A DNA stretch of 64,000 bases from Flavobacterium amniphilum (GTDB lineage: Bacteria > Bacteroidota > Bacteroidia > Flavobacteriales > Flavobacteriaceae). The translations under genes were made by a program, and so were the position numbers. Positions 1 through 9,268 of the stretch are shown piece by piece. The stretch covers positions 62,001 to 126,000 of the forward strand of contig NZ_JAMLJL010000007.1 of assembly GCF_023634845.1 (NCBI RefSeq), given 5' to 3'. The stretch's first letter is position 1. Each line of letters starts with the position of its first letter. A model generated the notes under the pieces. It had not been told where the DNA came from and did not search any database. It saw nothing but the letters and a program-made list of their open reading frames with translations.

Positions 1-290
1 TCCCGGTCATAACAGATGCTTCTGCGTCCTTTTGGCGTTTCGGGTGAACAATCGAAAAAGAGGTATTCGTCTGATTTAGTATCGTGACCAATGACATCCG
101 GTTCCCCTCCGGTTTTTTCCATTTCGTTGAGCGACCATAGCTTATTTGGGTTGGCTTCCAATTTTGTTTGGATTGCTTCCCATTGCATTCCTTTGTGGCG
201 GTTCATGTTGTTTTCGAAGCGTGTTTTCAGTAGGCTGTAGCATTCTTCACGCGCTTCAGGAGATAATTCTTTTGAATAGGATTTAGCCAT
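1..290 (-). CDS. DUF4256 domain protein (3' end outside the window)
   Basis: Open reading frame on the minus strand that starts at the ATG at 290-288 and runs off the left edge of the window, so only about the first 96 residues are visible. The sequence contains NNMNRHKGMQW, LWSLNEMEKTGGEPDV, and DCSPETPKGRRSICYDR, which I recognise as the conserved N-terminal half of the DUF4256 family, a roughly 185-residue soluble family of unknown function. No signal peptide or membrane segment is present. The start is supported by the position of the family's N terminus. It lies 36 bases downstream of the 98-residue gene on the same strand and may be co-transcribed with it. No biochemical role can be given. 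Confidence 0.72.
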   Translation of the reverse strand, partial: MAKSYSKELSPEAREECYSLLKTRFENNMNRHKGMQWEAIQTKLEANPNKLWSLNEMEKTGGEPDVIGHDTKSDEYLFFDCSPETPKGRRSICYDR

Positions 291-326
291 GACAAGATTG
301 TTTTATATTTTGTGATGCAGTCTTTT

Positions 327-623
327 TTATTGCTGCTTGATCGTTACCGGAACCGGACCGCCGTGTGATAGAAATCCACCTCCGATTTCGTCTATGTTAA
401 CATCCAGTTCATCAGTGGTTGAGATGCGGGTTATGGTAACATCTATAGAGCCGTCTTCGTTAACCGGAACCAGTCCGTAATTTTTGGGAGCAGTTGTAAT
501 TGCTGTTTTTTCATTGCCTGATGCGTATGATTTCGGGACGATGTCAATGCTTTGTAGTGTTAGTACAGTTAAACATACGGCAATAATAGTCAGGACGGTT
601 TTTGTGTACAGATCAGTTTTCAT
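327..623 (-). CDS. Small membrane-anchored hypothetical protein (98 aa)
   Basis: A 98-residue protein with a short charged N terminus (MKTDLYTK), one hydrophobic segment at about residues 9-26, and a hydrophilic C-terminal part rich in Thr, Asp and Ile. It is probably anchored in the inner membrane, or exported, with its C terminus in the periplasm. The tail contains NYGLVPVNEDGSIDV, followed by an alternating beta-like stretch with DVNIDEIGGGF. I have seen similar short proteins in Bacteroidetes but know no function for them. A -7 promoter-like element lies about 48 bases upstream, after the terminator of the neighbouring adhesin, so it is probably transcribed separately. It could also be a lipid-free periplasmic protein if the hydrophobic segment is cleaved. 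Confidence 0.6.
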   Translation of the reverse strand: MKTDLYTKTVLTIIAVCLTVLTLQSIDIVPKSYASGNEKTAITTAPKNYGLVPVNEDGSIDVTITRISTTDELDVNIDEIGGGFLSHGGPVPVTIKQQ

Positions 624-670
624 AATTGGTTTTATTGAGTTAATGAAACAGTATGACTTTTCGGTCTAAC

Positions 671-678
671 CAAATATA
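671..678 (-). promoter_or_regulatory. Putative -7 promoter element (TATATTTG)
   Basis: On the minus strand this octamer matches the Bacteroidetes -7 consensus TAnnTTTG exactly and lies 47 bases before the start of the 98-residue gene. No clear -33 TTG is present at the usual spacing, so the call rests on the -7 element and its position just after a terminator. Confidence 0.4.
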
Positions 679-690
679 AGAAAAAACATA

Positions 691-716
691 AAAAAACTCC
701 CTGATAGCAGGGAGTT
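691..716 (-). terminator. Rho-independent terminator of the 1470-aa adhesin gene
   Basis: A 9-bp perfect stem (AACTCCCTG at 695-703 with CAGGGAGTT at 708-716) and a 4-base loop. On the minus strand it is followed by a run of T. It begins a few bases after the stop codon of the adhesin gene that ends at 722. Confidence 0.85.
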
Positions 717-721
717 TGTGA

Positions 722-3700
722 TTATCGTTTTAAAGTGAAGTGGCCTCTTACTTCGCGGCCGTCTTCCAGTGTTGATTTGTACCAGTAATCGTCGGCCGGT
801 AGCGGATTTCCTAAATAGGTACCGTCCCAACCCGGTGATAAAGCCGTAAATTCTTTTAAGAGTTTACCGTAGCGGTTGAAAATCTGGATACGGGCATTTG
901 GATTGAATCTGCTGTTTGCTCCGATGATGTTCCAGTATTCGTGGTATCCGTCACCGTTAGGCGTGAAGAATTGCGGGAAACCTGTTACCGAAACCTGTAC
1001 TTCCAATACCGGACATCCATTCAGGTCGATTACATAAACCGTGTGTAGTCCCGGGCGTACGTTTTCGAAGAATCCGGTCGTTTGTCTTTCGGCAAACAGA
1101 TCATCCAATGCGAATACATAATTACCCAATCCAGTTACTGTTACCGTAATGGTATTGTTTTCGGTTAAATCTTTAACAACAGGATCACCTGCCAAAGTAG
1201 CCGAATTAGATTGTCTGACCGTTATTGTTCTTTCCTTGAAACATCCCGTTGCGTTATATACTTCCACTTTGTATACCCCACTTTGGTTTGTTGTCAGGGT
1301 AGAAGCGGTTTCACCTGGCAATAAGATTGTGTCCCTGTACCATTTATAGGTGTAATTTGCAGGATTAGCGCTACTTGCTAAACCGGAAGTTAGTGTTTGG
1401 TAAATGTTTGGTTCATTTGTACAAATGTGTACGTCATCAGCTCCGTCAGCATTCGTATCGATTGTCGGTTTCGGATCAACTACCAACTGGAAGTTAGTAC
1501 TTCCCACACAGTCATTTGTGCTGGCATCTTCAAGTCGCACCCAAATGGTTTGGGTGTTAGGATAGCCGATGTTACGGTAATTTGTGATGTTTGTAATAGC
1601 CAGTGAATTGCCCGCTGCATCTACTTCCTGAAGGAAATCAGTATAGTTTTTATAGAACTTGTAAGTATAGCCAGTTGCCGAAATCAATCCGTCAATGTAA
1701 GTCTGTACACTTGTTAAGTCGAAAGTAGCAATACCATCGTAATCGTCGTTCGCGGCATCGATATAATCGTCACATACGTGTAACGGAGCGATAGTTGCGG
1801 CACTCAGGATAGCATTTGTAGTTGAAGAGACCAACTGCATGCTAACTATTTCAAAACAATTATTGGCATTTGTTGCCCTAGCCCAGATTATTTGAGAATA
1901 CGGAGTAGTATTGGCAAAAGCCAATGGGTTTGTGATTTGTACCGAAGCATCGTTAGTTTGTGCTCCCGTTTGCGTGGTGAAATACGTGAAAGTTTCGGTA
2001 GCTGCGTTAGCCGAAAGATCATTCTCTTTCTGGCGCAGGTTGAAAGTTGTGATACCATCAGTGTTGTCATCACACTGAACGATTCTCACGCCTGAGTTTA
2101 AAACCGGTTTCGGGTATACGGTCAATTGTGCACTGTTAGAGAAGAAGTCACATCTGTTTCCGGTTCTGTTTAATTGAGAGCGGTACATATAACCGTTCAT
2201 ACTGTTTTGAATGTTAGTAACCGTTAACTGGTTGGTTGTTACATTCGAATAAGTTGCATCATTAGCAAGATTAGTCCAGTTGATACCACCATCGACAGAA
2301 ACCTGCCATTGGAAGAAGTCGGCATTTGAAGTCACCTCAAAAGTGGTACTTTCGAATAAACACTGCGCTTTGTTTACCGGATGCGTAGTAACCGTAACAG
2401 GAGCCGATGTAATGTAATCAGGATGAGGAGTTGTGTATCCAACAGCGCTTGTTACCAGTCCGTTTGTGTTTGTAACAGCAGGAGAAGTTCCGAGGATACC
2501 ATCGTTATCAGGATCAGCGAATCCCGCTTCTTTAGCATCAAAACACTGGTCGTTGTCACTGTCAAGATCCCTGTAGTTGCTAATGTTGTCTGTGTCAGTA
2601 TCAATTGCACCTTCAACAGAATCCAGAATACCGTCATTATCGGCATCAAGATCAATATAATCAGGAATGAGGTCAGCATCAGTGTCAGTAGGAACAAGTC
2701 CCGGTTCGTATGCATTATCAAGACCGTCAAGATCCGTGTCGGTATTTGTTGCTGTTGCAGGTGTATTTCCTTGTGCTTCAATATTATCTGAAATGATGTC
2801 ATTGTCACTGTCGGTATCTAACTGATCCGGAATTCCGTCTGCATCAGAATCCTTGTAAACACAAGTAGCCACCAATTTAAAAGTTGATTTATTAGGAGCT
2901 GTGTCCAATAAGTTTTTGTGGGTAATTTTGAAAGAAGTCGTCTGGAACGATTTAAATCTGAAAGTAGCAGTTCCTGCAGCCATTGGTGTATTACCGTTCA
3001 GGCGGAATCGGATTTCAAAAGATGAAAACTGTGTTACCCCGCTTTCATAAATACCATCATAGTTCGTGTCGATTAATAATTGGTTGTCCGGGTTTAAAAC
3101 CGTAACCGTTTTATCGATGTCCGAGTTTACCACATATTCCGCATTAGCGTTGATTAAATCGGTTGCAGCGGCAGTTTGCGGATAATCCAGGGCCACATTA
3201 AGCGGTTGGCTGAAAGTTACTTTGTAATCTACGTAGTATCCTTTTCCGGCCGGAATATCAGTGATGAAGCTTCCATCAGCATTTCCGGTAAACGGAATTG
3301 CTGCGGCAGGTAATGAGTTAGTTGAAACAGCGGTATAGGTAACAGGAGAATTCGTTATTGTTCCGGCGGCTACCGTTGTATTGATTGGCTGGTCTCCGAA
3401 AGATTCGGTACAGTTATCGATACCGTCGTTATCAAAATCAGCGTCTACGTTATCATTTGCCAAATCACCTTCCTGATTGGTAGGGCATGAGCTTACCGGG
3501 ATACGGTCAGATTCCAGATTGGTGTTACACGCAGAGATGGTAGCCTTCACGTGGTAAAAACCAGGTTGTGTCGGAACATATGAATTAGTAGTAGCACCCG
3601 GAATTACCGTTTCGTTGAAATACCATTGGAAAACGTCGAACGATGTAGCATCGTTTACGGATAAGTTTACGTTAGGCAAGCAATTATCGCTGGTAACCGA

Positions 3701-5134
3701 AATTTTATTGAATGCAATTTCCGGTTCAAAAGTAAAGCCTGAGTAATAACCACCGTAAGTTGCAGCGCCTGATGAACCATAATAGGAAAGGTATACCGAT
3801 TCACTTGAGAAAACCGAAATATTTCCGGTTAATCCTGAGAAGATATACGTTACATAATCAGTATTTCCGATTACGTTAGAAGGTCCGGTATAAGTTACAC
3901 CGATTGAAGCTAAGCTGGTTAAGGTATGGTTTGTTCCGTTAATGATGAAGTCAAGGGTAGCTCCGGTTTTGGTAACGATACAAACCGTTCCTCCGAAATT
4001 ATTGTCACTTCCCACTTCGTTAATCCTTGGTATATTGTTGATTACTTTTGGTGTTTCACAGCTCAAAGGCGGAACAAAGTGCATGTTCTGATTAGCCAGG
4101 TTAGGGTTTCCGTCAGTACCTATTCCACCTATGGCCTGATAGGCGAATACTTTTTTTGAAGTTCGTATATATAAGTTCCTGTCCGGTGAAAAACTATTAC
4201 CGTCGAGAGCAAAATATTCCCCTTCGTTGATTGTGGCGCTTGGAGTTGCGCTTCCGTTGACGTAGATTTCGGTATTGTCTTCATTTGCGATTATAAGCGG
4301 TCTTTCAACTTCATTAAAACCGTCACCTTTGACAAAAATATATTCGGTACCTGTTCTTTCGGCAGAAACGATTTGGTCAAAGCCCAAGTCCAGATTAGTT
4401 GTATTACTGTTACTTCCTGCGAAAGTACCGCAGTTTACGGCAATAGGTTTGTTCGAAGAGATGGAAGCACCGATCAGACCGTCGCGGTTGGCGTCATTGA
4501 ATCCACCCTGAGTGGCGATGATATAACTTTCGCCACTGTTTAAAGTAACGCTGAAAGCCGTATTTCCGGTAAAGCTGTTGACTAAAGTTACCCCCGGTTT
4601 GATATCATCAAAAGTGATTACCGTATTGTTTTCGGTCGCCAGTACAGATGCAAATGTGTAATAATTTTCGGTGAAGGCAGGTGTTCCCAGATTCAGGAAT
4701 CCTCCAATTCTGAATTGGGTTCCCAGAGCTGCTAAACCTTTAGATACGAGTCCGCCGGCGTGGAATCTACCCGGTGTTGCTACCGTTCTTACGGTAACGT
4801 ATACTAAATCTTCAGCTTCGACGATATATCCTTTGTCGTTTAAAACCGAATTGGCACTACCTTCATCAACAATGAGTTGTGTATTTGAACCAGAGGTTGC
4901 AATGGAAAGTATGTATGGGTTGTCCCTTGAAACCGTCCCATTGATGGTTGTTCCTCCTAATTGGATGATTCTGAAATTGATAGGTGTAACACTCGGACAG
5001 GAAATGTATAAACTCTGATCCTGTGGAACGATATTGGCTGCATTTGATATTGGCGGAATGTAATGCGTTTTACTGAATTGTGCCAAGCACGAAACGCTAA
5101 ACAAAACGCTTAGTAAGAGTAATTTTATTTTCAT
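722..5134 (-). CDS. T9SS type B secreted adhesin with IgGFc-like and calcium-binding repeats
   Basis: A 1470-residue secreted protein. Residues 1-18 form a signal peptide ending SVSCLAQ. Residues about 100-470 resemble the IgGFc-binding N-terminal domain (for example [11 protein letters not shown]). One Ig/PKD-like stretch follows. Residues about 757-870 hold thrombospondin type 3-like Asp-rich repeats ([20 protein letters not shown]), which usually bind calcium. Further Ig-like segments precede a gliding-motility type C-terminal domain at about 1383-1470 ([13 protein letters not shown], then [10 protein letters not shown], ending GHFTLKR). That C terminus is a T9SS type B sorting signal, so export across the outer membrane and surface display or release is expected. 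Its start is 31 bases after the stop of the upstream T9SS gene, which suggests one operon. The ligand is unknown; adhesion is inferred from architecture. Confidence 0.88.
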   Translation of the reverse strand: MKIKLLLLSVLFSVSCLAQFSKTHYIPPISNAANIVPQDQSLYISCPSVTPINFRIIQLGGTTINGTVSRDNPYILSIATSGSNTQLIVDEGSANSVLNDKGYIVEAEDLVYVTVRTVATPGRFHAGGLVSKGLAALGTQFRIGGFLNLGTPAFTENYYTFASVLATENNTVITFDDIKPGVTLVNSFTGNTAFSVTLNSGESYIIATQGGFNDANRDGLIGASISSNKPIAVNCGTFAGSNSNTTNLDLGFDQIVSAERTGTEYIFVKGDGFNEVERPLIIANEDNTEIYVNGSATPSATINEGEYFALDGNSFSPDRNLYIRTSKKVFAYQAIGGIGTDGNPNLANQNMHFVPPLSCETPKVINNIPRINEVGSDNNFGGTVCIVTKTGATLDFIINGTNHTLTSLASIGVTYTGPSNVIGNTDYVTYIFSGLTGNISVFSSESVYLSYYGSSGAATYGGYYSGFTFEPEIAFNKISVTSDNCLPNVNLSVNDATSFDVFQWYFNETVIPGATTNSYVPTQPGFYHVKATISACNTNLESDRIPVSSCPTNQEGDLANDNVDADFDNDGIDNCTESFGDQPINTTVAAGTITNSPVTYTAVSTNSLPAAAIPFTGNADGSFITDIPAGKGYYVDYKVTFSQPLNVALDYPQTAAATDLINANAEYVVNSDIDKTVTVLNPDNQLLIDTNYDGIYESGVTQFSSFEIRFRLNGNTPMAAGTATFRFKSFQTTSFKITHKNLLDTAPNKSTFKLVATCVYKDSDADGIPDQLDTDSDNDIISDNIEAQGNTPATATNTDTDLDGLDNAYEPGLVPTDTDADLIPDYIDLDADNDGILDSVEGAIDTDTDNISNYRDLDSDNDQCFDAKEAGFADPDNDGILGTSPAVTNTNGLVTSAVGYTTPHPDYITSAPVTVTTHPVNKAQCLFESTTFEVTSNADFFQWQVSVDGGINWTNLANDATYSNVTTNQLTVTNIQNSMNGYMYRSQLNRTGNRCDFFSNSAQLTVYPKPVLNSGVRIVQCDDNTDGITTFNLRQKENDLSANAATETFTYFTTQTGAQTNDASVQITNPLAFANTTPYSQIIWARATNANNCFEIVSMQLVSSTTNAILSAATIAPLHVCDDYIDAANDDYDGIATFDLTSVQTYIDGLISATGYTYKFYKNYTDFLQEVDAAGNSLAITNITNYRNIGYPNTQTIWVRLEDASTNDCVGSTNFQLVVDPKPTIDTNADGADDVHICTNEPNIYQTLTSGLASSANPANYTYKWYRDTILLPGETASTLTTNQSGVYKVEVYNATGCFKERTITVRQSNSATLAGDPVVKDLTENNTITVTVTGLGNYVFALDDLFAERQTTGFFENVRPGLHTVYVIDLNGCPVLEVQVSVTGFPQFFTPNGDGYHEYWNIIGANSRFNPNARIQIFNRYGKLLKEFTALSPGWDGTYLGNPLPADDYWYKSTLEDGREVRGHFTLKR
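2530..2865 (-). repeat. Thrombospondin type 3-like Asp-rich repeats in the 1470-aa adhesin
   Basis: The coding strand carries repeated DxDxDGxxD-type motifs in about 110 residues ([33 protein letters not shown]). This is the pattern of calcium-binding TSP3 repeats. The low-complexity GAT/AAT codon composition also creates long false reading frames in other frames here. Confidence 0.8.
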
Positions 5135-5165
5135 GGGTTTTTTAATTGCAGCCCAAAGGTATTAA

Positions 5166-7445
5166 TTATCTTTTAAGCGTGAAGTGACTTTTTACTGTTT
5201 TTCCGTTTGAAAATGTTAAAATGAACCAATAATCGTCAGCCGGAAGGCTTTTTCCGTTGTAAGTACCGTTCCATCCTGATGTATTTGATGTGAACTGTTT
5301 AATGAGTTTTCCGTAACGGTCAAAAATACTGATTGTGGAAACCGGTAACAATTGCAGGTTTTCAATTTTCCATGTATCGTTATAACCATCCCCGTTTGGC
5401 GTGAAAAATTTTGGAAAATCCAATACATAAACTACCGCTGAAGGAGTAGGAGTACAGCCGTTTTTATCCCTTACATAAACTGTATATTCGCCAGCTTCAA
5501 GGTGATTAAAAACAGGACTGTCCTGATAAGTAACCCCGTCAATAGAGAACTCATAATCACCGCCATTATCGGTGTATGTTATGGTAATCGAATTGTTTTC
5601 AGAAAAGTCGTTGACAATTGCGTCTATGTTAGTTGCCGGTGCAGAAGGAAGCACATTGAATGTTTTGGTTGCTTTGCATCCGTTGTTGTCTGTCACTTCA
5701 ACGGTATAATTCCCTGCAGCCGATACCTGTGTTTCAAAATCGGTATCACCATTTGACCAGTTGTATGCATTAAATGTATTTACGACACTTAGTGTTATGG
5801 TTTGTCCAGGACATAAATACACTGATTGGTTTTCGAAATTTGCCGGACTGTTGAAATTGATATGTAAGACCACATCTACAATATCGTAGCAATCAGGGCC
5901 ATTTACAATTCTGGCGAAGATTGTTTGCGAGTTTGGAGTTGTGTTCGAGTAATTATTTGCCAGTGGATTGGATTGATTTTCGGCGTTAGTGGCCGTTGCA
6001 TAATATTCAACCACCATTCCGGAAGGAAGACTTGCGGTTATCAGTGGTGTGATTTCGGTGTTGAGGTCAAAAGAAGTGATTCCGTTTTTGGTTCCGTCTT
6101 CATCACATTTCTGATAGGTTACAGGTGAATTTGCATTGTTATTTGAAATGCTTAATGTTACCTGTGCATAGTTTGAACAGTTATTGGTACCGGCTACTCT
6201 GGCATAGATTGTTTTAGGGATGCTGTTGTAAGCTGTTGGGATTGTGATTTGGTTTCCGCCAATACTTTCGTAATAGGTAACTGCGCCTAAATTAGGATCA
6301 TTGTTGCGGATCAGGTTGTCCAGTTTAGTCAGGTTGAAAGTAGCTGAGCCGTCATTATTGCTGTCGCATTGTACCAATGTCTGGTTAGATAAAACGGCTA
6401 AAGGAGCAAACTGTATTTTTACGGTTCCGGTTGACAGGCAGGTTCCGTTGATCATTACCTCGGCTTTATATTCGACGATATTCTGATTGGTATTGTCACT
6501 TATCGTGAATGTTGGTGTTATGATGCCTGTAAAGACATTGTCTTTGTACCATCTGTAAGTGTTTCCGGTTCCAAATTGCGATGCATTAAGAGTCACGGTG
6601 TCTCCCGCACAATATGCATTGTTTGATGCCATTAAGTGATCGGGTCCTAAATCTGTTTCGCTTTGAAAAGTACCACCGCCTAAGAATATGGCAGAATCAT
6701 ACAATCCATTTCCCTGATCTGCGATTACTAATTTTATATGATATGCATTACCGGCTATAACATCAGCCTGTGCTTTTAAAATTTTAGTCTGGCCATTGAA
6801 GGTTGTGGGATGGTTAAATCCGTTGAATGCGTCAAAATAAGCTTCGTTGCTTGCAGGGCATACTGTGCCTGATCCTCTGATGGTATTGACTGATACAGGA
6901 ATGTTAGTACCCGGTACCAATGCTATATTCTGATAATTCCCGTTGGTGGGTTTGATTAAAAAGGCAAAACCATCTGTAAATCCGCACTGATTGGGAGAAG
7001 GATTACTCAAATATTGTTCAGAAGAAAAGATATAGTCAAAACTGATTTTGTTTGTATAGGGAGTGAAATCAAATTCCAGAATAGTGGCATTTAAGGTGTT
7101 TCCTAAACCAAGAGCTTGTTCTAAGTCCTGATCTCCAGCCCAACTACCTATTGTTTCGCTGCTGTTTCCGGTATTAGGACCGATGGCAGAAACGGCACGT
7201 CCGGTACTTAAAACGATGCCGTTATTGAAAGGAAAAGTGCTTGTTCCCTGATTGAAACTTCCAAAACTTTGGGCTCCGGTAAAAGAGCCGCCGCTTACGG
7301 ATACATTTGTTGCCTGTCCGCAACTGTTTCCGGCGAAGAAATTGTTTACGAGTTGTTGTGCGGTGAATGTATCGTCGACCTGTATGTATTGTGAATATGA
7401 GGTACTTGAAAAAGTAAATAGAAGAATTAGGACAAATTTTTTCAT
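5166..7445 (-). CDS. T9SS type B secreted protein with choice-of-anchor L domain
   Basis: A 759-residue secreted protein. Its signal peptide ends at about residue 18 (SSTSYSQ). Residues about 20-260 match the choice-of-anchor L domain pattern (NNGIVLSTG, FDFTPYTNKISFDYIFSSEQY, CGFTDGFAFLI). Several Ig/PKD-like segments follow, each with a QCDxNxDG or CPGQTITLSV-type start. The C-terminal domain at about 675-759 has [27 protein letters not shown], and ends SHFTLKR, a T9SS type B sorting signal. It is the first gene of a two-gene unit with the 1470-residue adhesin 31 bases downstream, and a -7 element precedes it. Surface exposure is a strong inference; the binding target is unknown. Confidence 0.88.
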   Translation of the reverse strand: MKKFVLILLFTFSSTSYSQYIQVDDTFTAQQLVNNFFAGNSCGQATNVSVSGGSFTGAQSFGSFNQGTSTFPFNNGIVLSTGRAVSAIGPNTGNSSETIGSWAGDQDLEQALGLGNTLNATILEFDFTPYTNKISFDYIFSSEQYLSNPSPNQCGFTDGFAFLIKPTNGNYQNIALVPGTNIPVSVNTIRGSGTVCPASNEAYFDAFNGFNHPTTFNGQTKILKAQADVIAGNAYHIKLVIADQGNGLYDSAIFLGGGTFQSETDLGPDHLMASNNAYCAGDTVTLNASQFGTGNTYRWYKDNVFTGIITPTFTISDNTNQNIVEYKAEVMINGTCLSTGTVKIQFAPLAVLSNQTLVQCDSNNDGSATFNLTKLDNLIRNNDPNLGAVTYYESIGGNQITIPTAYNSIPKTIYARVAGTNNCSNYAQVTLSISNNNANSPVTYQKCDEDGTKNGITSFDLNTEITPLITASLPSGMVVEYYATATNAENQSNPLANNYSNTTPNSQTIFARIVNGPDCYDIVDVVLHINFNSPANFENQSVYLCPGQTITLSVVNTFNAYNWSNGDTDFETQVSAAGNYTVEVTDNNGCKATKTFNVLPSAPATNIDAIVNDFSENNSITITYTDNGGDYEFSIDGVTYQDSPVFNHLEAGEYTVYVRDKNGCTPTPSAVVYVLDFPKFFTPNGDGYNDTWKIENLQLLPVSTISIFDRYGKLIKQFTSNTSGWNGTYNGKSLPADDYWFILTFSNGKTVKSHFTLKR

Positions 7446-7463
7446 TCTGAATTAAATAGCCTG

Positions 7464-7471
7464 CAAATATA
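7464..7471 (-). promoter_or_regulatory. Putative -7 promoter element for the two-adhesin unit
   Basis: TATATTTG on the minus strand, 18 bases before the start codon at 7445. It matches TAnnTTTG exactly. The short distance implies a very short leader. A -33 TTG at the normal distance is not obvious. Confidence 0.4.
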
Positions 7472-7532
7472 CTACAAATACTTTTTTTTCAGCATATTTA
7501 ACAAAATCATAGCAATTTTCAATTCAAAAAAG

Positions 7533-7558
7533 AAACCCCAGACTAATATCCGGGGTTT
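7533..7558 (-). terminator. Rho-independent terminator after the DUF1456 gene
   Basis: A 7-bp stem (AAACCCC at 7533-7539 with GGGGTTT at 7552-7558), followed on the minus strand by CTTTTTT. It lies 29 bases beyond the stop codon of the DUF1456 gene and separates it from the adhesin operon. Confidence 0.8.
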
Positions 7559-7586
7559 GTATTTTATACTTTTTTCAAATCAAAAA

Positions 7587-8021
7587 TTACTTCTTTTTAT
7601 TTTTTCCGTTGTTGAATTTTACTTTTTCCACTACAGAAATTTTAGGTTCTCCTTTTTTAGGTGCTGTTTTGGGTTTGAATGCCGGTTTCTTTTTGAAATC
7701 AGTTTTAGGTTTATCACTTGGACTGTTTTCGTTTTTGGTTTTTCCTGCAGCAGAAACAGCTTTCGCGTTAGCATTGATCACATCCATTGCATTTTTAGGG
7801 TTTTCTTTGGTTCCCCTTAAATGAATCACTAATCCGTTAAGGAAATTACGCAACACCTGATCACCGCATTCCATGAATTTAGGGTGGTCTTCCTGGCGGA
7901 AAAAATTACCTATTTCCCCTTTGGAAATCCTGAAGTCGACTAATTCCAGAATTTCTACGATCTGGTCATCACGCAGCTGCAAAGCAACCCTTAGTTTTTT
8001 AAATATTTCGTTGTTATTCAT
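7587..8021 (-). CDS. DUF1456 family protein (YehS-like)
   Basis: A 144-residue soluble protein. The N-terminal half carries two copies of the DUF1456 pattern: NNEIFKKLRVALQLRDDQIVEIL and, after a linker, ECGDQVLRNFLNGLVIHLRG. Each copy is a small helical unit of unknown function. From residue about 85 the protein becomes a basic, Lys/Pro-rich, probably disordered tail (FKKKPAFKPK, NNGKNKKK), which could bind nucleic acid; that is inference only. The start overlaps the stop of the upstream esterase-like gene in an ATGA arrangement, so the two are translationally coupled. A terminator follows. Confidence 0.85.
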   Translation of the reverse strand: MNNNEIFKKLRVALQLRDDQIVEILELVDFRISKGEIGNFFRQEDHPKFMECGDQVLRNFLNGLVIHLRGTKENPKNAMDVINANAKAVSAAGKTKNENSPSDKPKTDFKKKPAFKPKTAPKKGEPKISVVEKVKFNNGKNKKK

Positions 8022-8812
8022 CTGTCCTGATTAAAGAGCCAAAGATACGCTTTTGCGAAAGCATCACGCCATAATTTTTCATTATGTTGTCCATCTTTTA
8101 CTATTTCTGACGTAACAGTAACTGTTTTGGGTAAGACGGCGATCATTTTCTGCATATCAGACACCATGTCTTCGCTTTCTTTATCTCCGCACAGAAAATA
8201 CATTTTGGCTTTTAACCCGGATTTTTCGATGAGCGGATACATCTCGGGATTAATCCAGAAAGCCGGGGAAAAAACAAATCCTTTCTGAAACTTGTCAGGG
8301 TATTTCTGTAAGGCATATAAGGTAAATAATCCGCCTAATGAGCTTCCGCCGATGGCTGTATACTTTGGAGATGTTTTGATCCTGTAATTTTTTTCGGCAT
8401 ATGGTTTTACTGTATTTACGATAAAATCCAGATAATCATCGGCTTTACCGCCACCATATTTTTCATTAGGATAGGGTGTGAGTTCATCTATTCTTTTGTC
8501 GTTTCCGTGTTCAATTCCTACCACTATGACTTCTGCATTGAGACTGTCGAGTGTTTCGTCAACATTCCATTCACCTGAAAATGATGTTTTGGAATCGAAT
8601 AAATTTTGTGCATCCTGTAAATAGATTACCGGATATTTTTTTGAAGTTGTACGGTAATTCTTAGGAAGACAGATCCATATTTTGCGGTCTGTTTTTAATT
8701 GGGGAGAATGCAGAGTTATGGTGCTGACCTCTATTAAATCAAGGCTTTTCTGGCCAATTGCCAAAGTTGGGAATGTTAAAAAGAAAAGTAGTTTTATCAG
8801 TCTGGCAGGCAT
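8018..8812 (-). CDS. Secreted alpha/beta hydrolase, esterase D/enterochelin esterase-like
   Basis: I place the start at the ATG at 8812, not at the upstream ATG at 8863, because the resulting N terminus (MPARLIKLLFF...AIGQ) is a clean signal peptide and AAAAGGATA precedes it. The mature protein has the putative-esterase fold: IWICLPKNY and YPVIYLQDAQNLF near the N terminus, the nucleophile elbow GGSSLGG, an acid region around FLCGDKESED, and a C-terminal DGQHNEKLW supplying the catalytic His. This family cleaves short esters or siderophore esters; the substrate here is unknown. The gene is coupled to the DUF1456 gene by a 4-base overlap and divergent from the TerB-like gene. Periplasmic location is expected. 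Confidence 0.83.
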   Translation of the reverse strand: MPARLIKLLFFLTFPTLAIGQKSLDLIEVSTITLHSPQLKTDRKIWICLPKNYRTTSKKYPVIYLQDAQNLFDSKTSFSGEWNVDETLDSLNAEVIVVGIEHGNDKRIDELTPYPNEKYGGGKADDYLDFIVNTVKPYAEKNYRIKTSPKYTAIGGSSLGGLFTLYALQKYPDKFQKGFVFSPAFWINPEMYPLIEKSGLKAKMYFLCGDKESEDMVSDMQKMIAVLPKTVTVTSEIVKDGQHNEKLWRDAFAKAYLWLFNQDR

Positions 8813-8866
8813 TATCCTTTTGGAATTTTGATTAAAAAGTATAGTTTTGTTAAAAATAATCAATTT

Positions 8867-9268
8867 ATGAATTCCTACGAAGACAAAATCAGTTTACTTT
8901 CAGAAATGATCGGCTTTGCCGTAATCGACGGCGTGTTGCATGACCGTGAGTATGATTTTTTGCTGATGGTTTCGCAGGAATTACAGATTGATAAGGAAAC
9001 TTTTCTGGAGTTGTTCAAAAAGCGTGATGAGGTCAAAGTCATTAAAGATGAATTTCACCGTATCCTGCATTTTTACCGTTTGGCTTTATTGATGCATTGT
9101 GACGGGGTTTTGCATGCCCATGAGCGTGTTGCCATCAATGAGATAGGGATTAACATGGGACTGAATCCGAATGCCATGAAAAGAGTCTTGGGATTGATGG
9201 AACAATCGCCGGATCAGATGGTTGATGCCGAAGTATTGCTGGGCGCTTTCCAGGAACAGTTAAACTAG
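8867..9268 (+). CDS. TerB-like (tellurite resistance TerB fold) protein
   Basis: A 133-residue acidic helical protein when started at the ATG at 8867 (MNSYEDKISLL). An upstream ATG at 8828 would add 13 basic residues and would overlap the presumed promoter space of the divergent hydrolase, so I do not use it. The sequence fits the TerB/DjlA N-terminal domain: SEMIGFAVIDGVLHDREYDFL, then a second, similar helix pair LALLMHCDGVLHAHERVAI. The paired D-G motifs are the family's metal-binding positions. Despite the name, a role in tellurite resistance should not be assumed for an isolated TerB domain. The gene ends head-on against the sensor kinase and shares a CTAG stop with it. Confidence 0.7.
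   Translation: MNSYEDKISLLSEMIGFAVIDGVLHDREYDFLLMVSQELQIDKETFLELFKKRDEVKVIKDEFHRILHFYRLALLMHCDGVLHAHERVAINEIGINMGLNPNAMKRVLGLMEQSPDQMVDAEVLLGAFQEQLN

Noticed and set aside
2381..2808. Long open frames on both strands within the Asp-rich repeat region (for example 2381-2791 plus)
   Set aside because: They are shadows of the biased GAT/AAT codons of the calcium-binding repeats, have low-complexity Ser/Arg/Ile/Cys-rich products and no start context.
8828..8866. Longer N terminus for the TerB-like gene starting at 8828
   Set aside because: It adds 13 basic residues not expected for the family and would crowd the start of the divergent hydrolase, which is better placed at 8812.
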